32,131 bases of DNA from an uncultured Muribaculaceae bacterium. GTDB lineage: Bacteria > Bacteroidota > Bacteroidia > Bacteroidales > Muribaculaceae. Location of the stretch: contig CANQQE010000031.1 of assembly GCA_947625935.1 (NCBI GenBank), positions 1 through 32,131 on the forward strand, in the 5' to 3' direction. The notes below the pieces were generated by a model that worked only from the letters and a program-made list of their open reading frames with translations, did not search any database and had not been told where the DNA came from. A program made the position numbers and the translations under genes. Shown in pieces: positions 23,552 through 32,098 of this stretch (position 1 is the stretch's first letter; each line of letters starts with the position of its first letter).

Positions 23552-25048
23552 ATGGGCAACAGTCTGTATCAGTCATATTATACTAAATCTGAGCCGATAG
23601 TGGACTACATGACTCAAGTGTTGGACATCAAACAAAGCGATTCAATTCTGGAACCGTGCGGTGGCGATGGCGTTTTTGTCGATAAACTTCTTTCGATTAA
23701 TAATAATGCCGACATATGTATATATGAATTAAACCCAAATGCGGTGATGACATTGAGGGATAAATATAAAAAATTAAACAATGTCAAAATTATCCATGAC
23801 GATACGTTGTTAAGCAGTGAGATTACCAACCCAAAGAAATTATATGACATAATTATCGGGAATCCACCGTATGGGGCGAAGAATAATTCAGAAAAAAAAG
23901 AAAGTCTGAGCCGCCTTTACCCTGATATGTATATAAAAGAGAGCTACACTCTCTTCTTGTATGCCTGTATTAATTGCTTGAAAGAGGGCGGAGAGCTGTC
24001 ATTCATAATTCCTGATACGTTTTTGTCTCTCCACAGACACTTGAAAATAAGACAATTCTTATTGCGTAACACGAAAATTAAAGAGATTGCATTATTTCCG
24101 TCTTGCTTTTTCCCGGGAATAAACTTCGGCTATGCAAATCTTTGTATCCTCACTCTAAAACGGTCTTCTGATGTTGTGGCTAATCTCGAAAATAAATTTT
24201 TGATTCGTCGCGGCTTTAAATCTGTGGAGTCGTTGGGAAAATGTGCATCCGTGCATATCAAAACCATCTCGCAAAAAGAGGTTTACTCCAACGTCGGTTC
24301 ATCATTTTTGCTTGAATCCGATGATCGGATAAACGAACTGGTCAACGGTCTGCTCATACCTAAGATTGGGGATATAGCAAACTGTGTTACCGGATTTTAT
24401 TCGGGTAATGATAAAAAATATTTGAGGCCAATCAGGAGTGATTTAAAGAATGCGAAAAGATACAAAGTTATAACACCACAGGAGATTCATAAAACAAAAT
24501 TATCAGAGCAGGAAATAAAATTCGGTATAGCTTCAACAGATTGCTGTGTGCCTATTGTCAAGGGAGGGAATAGACGCTATTTTAAACCCGATGAATGGTT
24601 TATGGATTGGTCTCGGACTGCTTTGTCTGAATATCGTGGCAGTGCCAAATGTAGATTCCAGAATCCGGGCTATTATTTTAAAGATGATGGCATCGCTATT
24701 CCTATGATAAGATCTTCTCGGCTAACAGCATCATTGATTAGCGGTCGGCTGTTTGACCAGTCTATTGTCGGTGTTTTTCCGCTCGATAGGAGTCTAACAA
24801 ACTATCTGCTTGCGTTTTTTAACTCTGATGTATGTACGCGGATTATTTGTGCCATAAACCCCTCGACTAATAATTCGGCCAACTATATTAAGAAAATTCC
24901 ATATATTATCCCTACAGATTATACTGTTAATAAGGTGGATTCAATCGTTTCTGAAATTCTCCTAAGAGTAAAAAATCAAATGGACTATTCAGAACTTGAC
25001 GAGGAACTAAACACCATATTTTGTGATTTGTACGGAATAAAGATATAA
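23552..25048 (+). CDS. Type II N6-adenine DNA methyltransferase (TaqI/Eco57I-like)
   Basis: The roughly 498-residue protein has the order of gamma-class adenine methylases: motif X-like YYTKSEPIVDYM near the start, motif I ILEPCGGDGVFV (S-adenosylmethionine site, about 32-43), and motif IV NPPY (about 104-107, catalytic). A C-terminal half of about 280 residues then resembles a TaqI-like target-recognition domain. It would methylate adenine in the recognition site to protect host DNA. I use the ATG at 23552; a GTG at 23549 is just upstream. Base composition is AT-rich like the upstream nuclease gene and unlike the flanking genes, pointing to horizontal gain. The recognition sequence cannot be inferred. 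Confidence 0.88.
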   Translation: MGNSLYQSYYTKSEPIVDYMTQVLDIKQSDSILEPCGGDGVFVDKLLSINNNADICIYELNPNAVMTLRDKYKKLNNVKIIHDDTLLSSEITNPKKLYDIIIGNPPYGAKNNSEKKESLSRLYPDMYIKESYTLFLYACINCLKEGGELSFIIPDTFLSLHRHLKIRQFLLRNTKIKEIALFPSCFFPGINFGYANLCILTLKRSSDVVANLENKFLIRRGFKSVESLGKCASVHIKTISQKEVYSNVGSSFLLESDDRINELVNGLLIPKIGDIANCVTGFYSGNDKKYLRPIRSDLKNAKRYKVITPQEIHKTKLSEQEIKFGIASTDCCVPIVKGGNRRYFKPDEWFMDWSRTALSEYRGSAKCRFQNPGYYFKDDGIAIPMIRSSRLTASLISGRLFDQSIVGVFPLDRSLTNYLLAFFNSDVCTRIICAINPSTNNSANYIKKIPYIIPTDYTVNKVDSIVSEILLRVKNQMDYSELDEELNTIFCDLYGIKI

Positions 25049-25068
25049 CCTATTTCTCTGAATAAATT

Positions 25069-25596
25069 ATGAGCGATCAGAATCATAGGCAACAGGTCAT
25101 TGACCGTTTGAAAGACAAAGAAAAAATAAAGGTGCTTTTCGTGTGCCTGGGCAACATCTGTCGTTCTCCGGCGGCCGAGGGGGTGCTTAGAAGCATCGTC
25201 GACGGCGGCGGTGAATCGTCGCGGTGGGTCATCGACTCGGCGGGGACAGGGCGTTACCACATTGGCGACCTCCCCGACAAGCGTATGCGAGTCCACGCTG
25301 CCCGCCGCGGATACACGCTCGACCACCGTTGCCGGCAGGTTACCGAAAGCGATTTTGACCGCTTCGACCTGATCATACCCATGGACGCGTCCAATGAGCA
25401 AAACCTTCGCCGCATCGCACCCGACCCCGACAGCGAGCGGAAGATTGTCCAGATGGCCGCATGGGTTGGTCTGGCAAGCCGTTACGACCACATCCCCGAC
25501 CCCTATTACGAGGGAGCCGAGGGGTTTGAGCTGGTGCTCGACCTGCTCGAGGACGGTTGCCGCAACCTCTACGAGTCACTGCGTAAACCGATTTGA
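25069..25596 (+). CDS. Low-molecular-weight protein tyrosine phosphatase
   Basis: The 175-residue product has the P-loop CLGNICRS (Cys26 nucleophile, Arg32) and the late general-acid pair DP (residues 144-145, in IPDPYYEG). It would dephosphorylate phosphotyrosine or small phosphoesters in the cytoplasm. An N-terminal extension of about 20 residues is charged. Codon and GC use return here to the level of the housekeeping genes, marking the right edge of the AT-rich pair. It lies 20 bp after the methyltransferase gene and 37 bp before the hexosaminidase gene. Confidence 0.93.
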   Translation: MSDQNHRQQVIDRLKDKEKIKVLFVCLGNICRSPAAEGVLRSIVDGGGESSRWVIDSAGTGRYHIGDLPDKRMRVHAARRGYTLDHRCRQVTESDFDRFDLIIPMDASNEQNLRRIAPDPDSERKIVQMAAWVGLASRYDHIPDPYYEGAEGFELVLDLLEDGCRNLYESLRKPI

Positions 25597-25633
25597 AATT
25601 TAGACCAATCCGCAAAATAAACAAGTTTAATCC

Positions 25634-27862
25634 ATGAAACAACTATTCATTTGTCTGATGCTTGTCGCGGCGTTCGGGTTGCGTGCGGCGATGCCCGCTG
25701 TCGAGTGGCAGACTCTCGGCAACTCCGTGGATGCCGACGGCAAACCGTTCTACATGCAGCGTTTCACCATAAAGAACGCCCTTGGTGTGCAACGCGTGTG
25801 CTTCAACCAGTTCGCCCGCCACATGGAGGCCGTCAACTCCGCCGACACTATCCGCGAGATAGTCCCCGGTTACTACTATATATCCTCCCCCCGGCTAAGG
25901 GAGTCGGGTGCCGCGGTTGTTGATATTGTAACCGCCGGTACTCTGCGCCACCACAGCTATATGCCAGACGGCGTCCATGGTGTAGCTCCCGACGGCTCTC
26001 CTGTAGCGGTCAGGTTCACGCGCCGTCCCATCAGTGATGCCCCGCGGCAGTGGTCTCTCCCCGGTCGCGACCGTTCGCCCCGTCCCGCCGACATCTATCG
26101 TCTCAACGAGTCTCTGTCGGGCGGCAAAGCTCCGGGTGCGTTCGACATTGTCCCGTCGCTCAAATCGGTGAAGCCGTCGGGCGGGGGAGTGGTCAGGTTG
26201 GCGACAGCGCCCCGCGAGCGGCAGATCGTCAACGACAACCCTGAGTACTACACAATCACTCTTGCCGGCGACTCGGCTGTGATAGGCTACGCCTCTCCCC
26301 GCGCCCGGCAGCTCGCCCTCACCACCCTTTCGCGGTTGCAGGCGGTTAATCCCGACGGCATTCCCGCTGCCACCATCGAGGACTGGCCAGATTACCACTA
26401 CCGCGGGCTGATGATCGACATTGCCCGCAACTTCATGGCTATCCCGCAGTTGCAGATGATAGCGCAGACCATGGCGCGCTATCGCATGAATAAGCTCCAC
26501 CTCCATTTCGCCGACGACGAGGCCTGGCGGCTGGAAATCCCCGGTCTGCCCGAATTGACCGATGTGGGGGCACGCCGCGGATACACGCTCGACGAGGATC
26601 GTTTTCTCGCCCAGATTTTCGCCGGCAACGGCAGTCCCGACGCGACTAATGGCACTGCCAACGGTTACATTAGCCGCCCCGAGTTCATTCAGTTCATACG
26701 CTATTGCCATTCTCTTGGTATCGACGTGATTCCCGAGATAGAATCTCCGGGTCATGCCCGCGCCGCCATCAAGTCGATGCGCCACCGCTACCGCTATAAA
26801 GCCGACGACTCCTATCTGCTCGCAGAGGATGGCGACACTTCAAGCTATACCTCCGCCCAGTCGTTCCACGACAATGTGATGAACCCCGCTTTGCCCGGCC
26901 CTTACAGATTCATGGGCAAGGTGATCGCCGAGATTGACAGTATGTATCGCGAGGCCGGGGTACCCTTAGTGGCCTTGCACATCGGCGGCGATGAGGTGCC
27001 TCATGGTGCGTGGGGTGGATCTCCCAAGGCGCAGGCCATGATTCGGGACAGAAACCTCGATGGTGAGCGCGGGCTCCACGCAGCTTTCGTCGAGAGCATA
27101 GCCGACACTCTGAGCCGCCGCGGCATAGCCATGAACGGGTGGCAGGAGATAGCCGTCGGCCACTCACCCGCCTATGACCGCAAGATTGCTCCGCTCACAG
27201 GCGGGGTCAATTTCTGGCGCGAGTCGCGGCGTTCCGAAGCTCCCGCGGCCGCAGCCGCCGGCTACCCCGTGATAGTGTGCAACGTCGACCACTTCTATCT
27301 CGATCAGGCTTACACCTCCCACCCCGATGAGCAGGGGCTGACGTGGGGTGGCAATGTCGATGAGTTCGCGACCCTCGAGGGATACCCCGATGAGTTGTGC
27401 AAGGCCGATTCGGTTGCGATGAAAAACGTCATCGGAGTGTCGGGACACCTGTTCTCGGAGACCATACGGGATTTTTCCCAAATACAACGCTACTTCTTCC
27501 CCAAGATGCTCGGACTGGCCGAACGCGGCTGGAACGGCTCGCCAACCTACAGCCGTCCCGACTTCAACCGCTTGATTGCCGAGCGCGAGCTGCCGGCGAT
27601 GGCGCGCCGCGGCACCGATTTCCACTTGCGCCAGCCAGGAATCAAAATCGAGGGAGGCCGTCTGTTGATGAACTCCCCTTACCCCGCCGGGGTGATACGT
27701 TACACCCTCGACGGCTCCAACCCCGACGTCAGTTCCGCCGTCTACACCGGGCCGCTTGTCGATGACGGTGCAAGCCAAGTGCGGGCTACGCTGTTCTACC
27801 TCGGCAAGCAATCCGTACCGACAATTTTAATACGTCAAGACAATGAATATAATAATCAGTGA
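25634..27862 (+). CDS. Secreted beta-N-acetylhexosaminidase (GH20)
   Basis: The 742-residue product begins with a signal peptide (MKQLFICLMLVAAFGLRA). A GH20b-like N-terminal domain leads to the GH20 barrel (from about residue 255, YRGLMIDIARNFM). The catalytic Asp-Glu pair is in HIGGDEVPHGAW (D453, E454). The C-terminal 70 residues are a chitobiase-like module (IRYTLDGSNPDVSSAVYTG). It releases terminal N-acetyl-hexosamines from glycans in the periplasm or at the surface, a common trait of mucin and host-glycan users. Its last 20 bp overlap the next gene in another frame. Confidence 0.96.
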   Translation: MKQLFICLMLVAAFGLRAAMPAVEWQTLGNSVDADGKPFYMQRFTIKNALGVQRVCFNQFARHMEAVNSADTIREIVPGYYYISSPRLRESGAAVVDIVTAGTLRHHSYMPDGVHGVAPDGSPVAVRFTRRPISDAPRQWSLPGRDRSPRPADIYRLNESLSGGKAPGAFDIVPSLKSVKPSGGGVVRLATAPRERQIVNDNPEYYTITLAGDSAVIGYASPRARQLALTTLSRLQAVNPDGIPAATIEDWPDYHYRGLMIDIARNFMAIPQLQMIAQTMARYRMNKLHLHFADDEAWRLEIPGLPELTDVGARRGYTLDEDRFLAQIFAGNGSPDATNGTANGYISRPEFIQFIRYCHSLGIDVIPEIESPGHARAAIKSMRHRYRYKADDSYLLAEDGDTSSYTSAQSFHDNVMNPALPGPYRFMGKVIAEIDSMYREAGVPLVALHIGGDEVPHGAWGGSPKAQAMIRDRNLDGERGLHAAFVESIADTLSRRGIAMNGWQEIAVGHSPAYDRKIAPLTGGVNFWRESRRSEAPAAAAAGYPVIVCNVDHFYLDQAYTSHPDEQGLTWGGNVDEFATLEGYPDELCKADSVAMKNVIGVSGHLFSETIRDFSQIQRYFFPKMLGLAERGWNGSPTYSRPDFNRLIAERELPAMARRGTDFHLRQPGIKIEGGRLLMNSPYPAGVIRYTLDGSNPDVSSAVYTGPLVDDGASQVRATLFYLGKQSVPTILIRQDNEYNNQ

Positions 27863-28505
27863 TGAGATAAGGCAGGCCGCCCCCGCCGTGAAAATCCTGA
27901 CGGTAGAGGCCGATGTCGTCAATGCGCCTACTCCCGACGCTCTGTGGGACGAGTTGGAGCGGCTCGCCGACGGCATGAGAGCCGTGATGCAGATGCCTGA
28001 TATAAACCGGCGTCCCGGCATTGCGGCGACGCGCGCGCTTTACAAGGCTCTCGGCAAAGAGCCCAACCGTTACCGCCCATCGATGGAGGCTATGTCGCGC
28101 CGCTTGCTTAAAGGTATGGAGCTTTACCGCATCGACACCCTTGTCGATCTTATCAACCTCGTGTCGCTGTCGAGTGGGTATGCCATAGGCGGTTTCGATG
28201 CCGACAAGATTCAGGGCGACATGCTCACCCTCGGCGTTGGCCGCGAAGGGGAGGAATTCAACGCCATAGGCCGCGGACCGCTCAACATCGCCTGCCTCCC
28301 GGTCTACCGAGATGCGGTTGGCGGCATAGGCACACCTACCAGCGACGAGGAGCGGACAAAAATATCGCTCTCTACCCGGCGGCTGCTGATGACAGTCAAC
28401 ATCTATGGCGAGGAGATGCCGGTGACCGATGTCATGGCTCTGGTTTCCCGGCTTCTCGCCGAGTATGCTTCGGCAACTAACCTTAAATTCAACATATATC
28501 AATGA
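27843..28505 (+). CDS. Stand-alone B3/B4 tRNA-binding domain protein
   Basis: The 220-residue protein resembles the B3/B4 domain of phenylalanyl-tRNA synthetase beta, which edits mischarged tRNA. Free-standing members of this family are widespread and some edit tRNA. Visible features are the segment RRPGIAATRALYKALGKEP, then DLINLVSLSSGYAIGGFDAD, both typical of these proteins. Its ATG lies 20 bp before the end of the hexosaminidase gene and its stop overlaps the next ATG by four bases, so the genes are tightly coupled. Substrate tRNA is not known. Confidence 0.85.
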   Translation: MNIIISDEIRQAAPAVKILTVEADVVNAPTPDALWDELERLADGMRAVMQMPDINRRPGIAATRALYKALGKEPNRYRPSMEAMSRRLLKGMELYRIDTLVDLINLVSLSSGYAIGGFDADKIQGDMLTLGVGREGEEFNAIGRGPLNIACLPVYRDAVGGIGTPTSDEERTKISLSTRRLLMTVNIYGEEMPVTDVMALVSRLLAEYASATNLKFNIYQ

Positions 28506-29116
28506 AATTGCTTAAAATATACCCCGACAATATCAACGACCGCCACATCGCCGAGGTCGTCGAGACACTCCGCGGCGGGGGCATAGTCATCTATCCCACC
28601 GACTCGCTCTATGCCATAGGGTGCGACGCTCTCAACAACTCGGCCATCGAGCGTATTTGCCGTCTGAAGGGTATCAATCCCGCCAAAGAAAACCTGTCGG
28701 TTGTCTGCGCCGACATATCACAGGCCAGTGAGTACGCCCGCATCGACAACCGTGCTTTCTCGCTGTTGAAACGCTATCTTCCCGGTGCCTGCACATTCCT
28801 GTTGCCTGCCGCCACAACGCTCCCCAAAGTGTTCAAGGGGCGCAAGACCGTCGGGGTGCGCATCCCTGACAACGCCATTGCCCGGCGGCTTGCCGAGGCT
28901 CTCGGTAATCCCGTGCTTTCGACCTCTATAAAATGGGATCGCGATGCCCCCGATGAGGGTCGTGACCCCGAATCGATAGCCCTCAACTACTCCGGGACGG
29001 TCGATTGCATGATTGACGGCGGCGAGGGTGCGCTAATCCCCTCGACCGTGGTCGACTGCACCGACAGTTCCGCTCCCGTGGTGACGCGCGACGGTGCGGT
29101 GCGCTTCGACGGCTGA
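28502..29116 (+). CDS. YciO/TsaC/Sua5 family protein
   Basis: The 204-residue protein belongs to the Sua5/YciO/YrdC fold, which makes threonylcarbamoyl-AMP for the t6A37 modification of ANN-decoding tRNAs in TsaC and Sua5. The sequence is closer to the YciO branch. YPTDSLYAIGC, ERICRLKG, the PGACTFLLPA stretch and VGVRIPDNAIARRLAEALG match YciO-like order. I see no clear copy of the KxR...SxN signature of the canonical enzyme. It overlaps the B3/B4 gene by four bases, placing two tRNA-related genes in one unit. Its substrate may differ from TsaC; confidence is high for the fold, moderate for the reaction. Confidence 0.8.
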   Translation: MKLLKIYPDNINDRHIAEVVETLRGGGIVIYPTDSLYAIGCDALNNSAIERICRLKGINPAKENLSVVCADISQASEYARIDNRAFSLLKRYLPGACTFLLPAATTLPKVFKGRKTVGVRIPDNAIARRLAEALGNPVLSTSIKWDRDAPDEGRDPESIALNYSGTVDCMIDGGEGALIPSTVVDCTDSSAPVVTRDGAVRFDG

Positions 29117-29124
29117 TTCCAGAT

Positions 29125-31125
29125 TTACTTGACTAACAGCTTAGTGGCGCAGCCGTCGGCGGTTACACGGATGTAAAGTCCCGTTGCTGGGCGTTCGTCA
29201 CCGAGTCTGTGGCCATAGAGATCATAGTAAATCGCAGGCTGATCGGCTTCTGTGTCGACGAGAGGGGTCTCCACTCCCGACGGCAGATTGACGGTCACTA
29301 ACGTGGGGTCGTAGATGACATTGCCCGACTGGTCGGTAAATACAACGTAGTATTCCCCCGATTGGATGTCGTTCGGGATAACTGTCGAGAATGTTGCCGA
29401 TGCCTCCGACCGAGCGTTGAGGTCCACGGTCTCCGTGCCGTAATTGACCACTGGCGACAGCGAGGTGCTGTCGACGAGGCGGCACAGGTAAAGCGAAATC
29501 CGCACCTCCATCATCTCGTCGTAACTGTTGGATATATGTGCTATCACAGTCGATTGCGTCCCTATGTCGAAACCGTCGGGAGCTGAGAAATCGGTTATTG
29601 ACAGCGTCCCCGACGAAGCGATGCTTAACCCGTCGGCGTTGGAGACTATGGTGATGTAAGAAGGAGACGACTGAGGAATCTTGAAAGGTGTCCAGTCGCT
29701 GCCGTTCACGCGGTAGACCGGCGAGGCTTCGTAGGTGCCATGGCTCAGATCGGTCGGAGCGGCATATTCAAGTGCGACCAACCCGGCCATCGAAGCTATA
29801 GTCTGGTTAGTGGCCGATGTCAGATAGATGGTTTCGCCGGTCGCGGTGTTTTTGAGCTTCAGACCGATGTCGAAATTGCCTGAGTGGTTTGACAGGTTGA
29901 AAAATCCGCCCTGATACCCCCCGCCAAGCTCTATTACGCCGTTGGATATGGCTCCTGTCAGAGTGCCTTGCAGTGCGAGATACGGTGCCGGGTATTCTGA
30001 ACCTTCGACAGGCTTCTTCATCCCTATGACGGCATCCTGGTTTGAATTGTAGCCCCCCTCGGAGCCTCCCGCGCCTTGTCCCGCAGGGTTGAGAGCCGAC
30101 AACAGGAAATATCCGTCATAGTCGCCGCTCCACCCCCAGTTGATGTGGAAATACCCGTCGCTTTCATATCCGTCGCAGATGAAGCAATGTCCACCGTTGG
30201 GGCTTTCGCCGCCATAGATTACCGGGCCTGTGGTGGCGAGATTCTGATAGATTATCTCGTTCCACTCGTCGATGGTGTAGAAGTCGCGCATCATCAGCTC
30301 GGTGCCTTTGTCATAGTTGAAATACTCCACGAGCGCAGGGACTATGGAAAATGGCGATGCTCCTGAACCCGCGCTCGACGAACCATAGTTCATCTTCACC
30401 GAGTAGCCGCACGCCTTCATCAGCGTCGCCACGGCTGCGCGTTCGGTGTCGGTGCCATCGGTGTCTGATGTGTAAGTGTCGAGCATCTGGTCCCAGTTAA
30501 ACGCAGTGGTTCCGAAATTCATGCTCATCTCTGCCCCGTCCCATGAGTAAGAGACAGTGCCGGTGCCCTGTTCAGGCCAGTTGAAATATTTCATTGCCTG
30601 AGCCATGGCTGTGGCGACGCAACCCGTGTAGCACCTCATGCCGTTTGACTCCGGCAGCGAATCGTTATATGGCGCCGACTGGTCCCATCGGGTCGCGACC
30701 ATCGGCTCTATCGGGCTGCGTTGGTCGTCGGCTCGACGCGGAGCAGTGTTGAGCGTGAACCGCTCATTGCCGCTCGCATAGGCTATCTCGCGGCTATATT
30801 CATCGAGCCACCATTTCATTTGTGGCGGCAGTTGGTCGGGAGTCTCTATGCGTCGGTCTATGTAACCGAGCAATGGGGCCGCTGCCTCGTCGGCACCCAC
30901 AAACAGAGTCCTTTCCCCCGACGTGAAAATATAGTAGGTCGCTAACTCCCCCGACTTGCCGGTGGTCAGTAACTGCGGTTCGGGCATTTCGCCGACAGCC
31001 GCCATCTTGTGGGCTGTAGATGAAAACACGCGGCTCAAAGCCTCGTCGGGCGAGAGCGTGGCCGACATGGCCGATGTGCTCATAATGCTCGCCATAACCC
31101 CTGCGAGAAGTAGACATTTATTCAT
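29125..31125 (-). CDS. Secreted C10 family cysteine protease (streptopain-like)
   Basis: The 666-residue product has a signal peptide (about residues 1-22). A SpeB-type propeptide/inhibitor domain (about 22-125) is followed by the peptidase C10 domain. The nucleophile is C169 in TGCVATAMAQAM and the catalytic His is H313 in NGGHCFICDGY, followed by HINWGWSGDYDGYF. Beta-rich C-terminal domains of about 270 residues follow. The end, YYDLYGHRLG with TGLYIRV, is the shared secreted-protein tail. C10 enzymes of gut Bacteroidales can degrade host proteins. It converges on the YciO-family gene with an 8-bp gap and no visible terminator between. Confidence 0.93.
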   Translation of the reverse strand: MNKCLLLAGVMASIMSTSAMSATLSPDEALSRVFSSTAHKMAAVGEMPEPQLLTTGKSGELATYYIFTSGERTLFVGADEAAAPLLGYIDRRIETPDQLPPQMKWWLDEYSREIAYASGNERFTLNTAPRRADDQRSPIEPMVATRWDQSAPYNDSLPESNGMRCYTGCVATAMAQAMKYFNWPEQGTGTVSYSWDGAEMSMNFGTTAFNWDQMLDTYTSDTDGTDTERAAVATLMKACGYSVKMNYGSSSAGSGASPFSIVPALVEYFNYDKGTELMMRDFYTIDEWNEIIYQNLATTGPVIYGGESPNGGHCFICDGYESDGYFHINWGWSGDYDGYFLLSALNPAGQGAGGSEGGYNSNQDAVIGMKKPVEGSEYPAPYLALQGTLTGAISNGVIELGGGYQGGFFNLSNHSGNFDIGLKLKNTATGETIYLTSATNQTIASMAGLVALEYAAPTDLSHGTYEASPVYRVNGSDWTPFKIPQSSPSYITIVSNADGLSIASSGTLSITDFSAPDGFDIGTQSTVIAHISNSYDEMMEVRISLYLCRLVDSTSLSPVVNYGTETVDLNARSEASATFSTVIPNDIQSGEYYVVFTDQSGNVIYDPTLVTVNLPSGVETPLVDTEADQPAIYYDLYGHRLGDERPATGLYIRVTADGCATKLLVK

Positions 31126-31484
31126 AAATACTTGAATTTTTGGTTGTTGACTAAAAATAATACATCGTTGATACTATCTTTATCTCTAACGCCACTCCCC
31201 CCGCCAAAGTTCAAAAATACCAAAGTCCGATAAGCACGGGTTTATTGCCGGCAGGGTCTGCGCATGGGCTGGCCGCCGATCTGCCGAGAAAGTCTGCGGT
31301 GTGTCGCCGACCGGTATTTCAGAAATCGGTAGCCGCAAGTCCATCACCATTATGATGCGTTCTCAATATAATGATTCCTTCATATAAGTGCCCGGTTTTG
31401 ATTTGTTAACATTGGATTCGGCGTTGGAATGATTAAAATTATATAATTTTGTGGTCAAATTAATCAAATTTAATTGTTTTAGGT
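31126..31484. other. Intergenic region between divergent genes
   Basis: These 359 bp separate the divergent C10 protease and outer-membrane protein genes. They hold the outer-membrane protein promoter (31424-31451) and a possible -7 element for the protease on the minus strand (TATTTTTG, 31219-31212, without a good -33). A GC-rich middle part has an imperfect hairpin (31310-31330). No gene or RNA gene is recognised. Confidence 0.5.
31424..31451 (+). promoter_or_regulatory. Promoter of the outer-membrane protein gene
   Basis: TTG (31424-31426) and TAATTTTG (31444-31451) are separated by 17 nt, close to the Bacteroidetes spacing, with the ATG at 31485. The -7 match is good and the -33 match is moderate. 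Confidence 0.55.
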
Positions 31485-32027
31485 ATGAAAAAGTTTTTTG
31501 CAATCGCCCTGCTCGCAGTGGCATCTTTGAGCGCATCGGCTCAGGTCTATCTTGGAGGTTCTGTCGGTTACTGGCACGATGATACCGCTGATTCCGACAG
31601 CTTTACCATCAAACCCGAAATCGGTTATGAAATCAACGAAACATGGGGAGTCGGTACCACCATCGGTTACACCTATACCAAGGCTGATGATGTGAAGGCC
31701 CACCTTTTTGAGTTGGCCCCCTATGCTCGTTACACTTATTTCCGCACTGACAACAACCTCCTCAATCTCTTTGTCGACGGTCAGGTGGGTCTCGGCATCG
31801 GTTCGACCAAATATGACGATGATTCAGAGACGGCCGTTTACTGGAACATAGGTTTCCGTCCCGGTGTGGCTATCAACATCAACGACAAATTCAGCTTTGA
31901 GACCAAGTTTGGTTTCCTCGGCTATCAGGGTGCCGACAAGCACGCCGAAGCCGCCGGAGTGCACAAATGCGGCGGTCTGAACTTCTCGACTCAGGAACTG
32001 ACATTCGGTTTCTTCTATCATTTCTAA
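31485..32027 (+). CDS. Outer-membrane beta-barrel protein (porin-like)
   Basis: The 180-residue product has a signal peptide (MKKFFAIALLAVASLSASA, then QVYLGG) and eight or so amphipathic strands, for example GVGTTIGYTYTKAD and FELAPYARYTYF. It ends in an aromatic residue (TFGFFYHF), as outer-membrane beta-barrels do. This fits the small OmpX/Opa-like barrel families (beta-barrel domain, OMP_b-brl). A specific role is not evident. The sequence carries its own promoter and is followed by a terminator, so it is probably monocistronic and strongly expressed. Confidence 0.88.
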   Translation: MKKFFAIALLAVASLSASAQVYLGGSVGYWHDDTADSDSFTIKPEIGYEINETWGVGTTIGYTYTKADDVKAHLFELAPYARYTYFRTDNNLLNLFVDGQVGLGIGSTKYDDDSETAVYWNIGFRPGVAININDKFSFETKFGFLGYQGADKHAEAAGVHKCGGLNFSTQELTFGFFYHF

Positions 32028-32050
32028 TCAGCCGACTACAAAGTCAACAT

Positions 32051-32098
32051 AAATGAGGGTGTGTCGTAATAAAGGTTTACGGCGCACCCTCTCATTTT
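32051..32098 (+). terminator. Terminator of the outer-membrane protein gene
   Basis: AAATGAG and GGTGTGTCGTAA (32051-32069) pair with TTACGGCGCACC and CTCATTT (32077-32097), with a 2-nt bulge and two G-U pairs. A short T-run ends the second arm. The hairpin starts 23 bp after the stop. The GAGGGTGTGTC arm is shared with the pnp terminator at the other end of the window. Confidence 0.75.

Noticed and set aside
31310-31330. Imperfect hairpin in the C10-OMP intergenic region as a riboswitch
   Set aside because: The stem is short with a bulge and matches no riboswitch pattern I know. It lies about 95 bp upstream of the predicted outer-membrane protein promoter, so it is outside that transcript.
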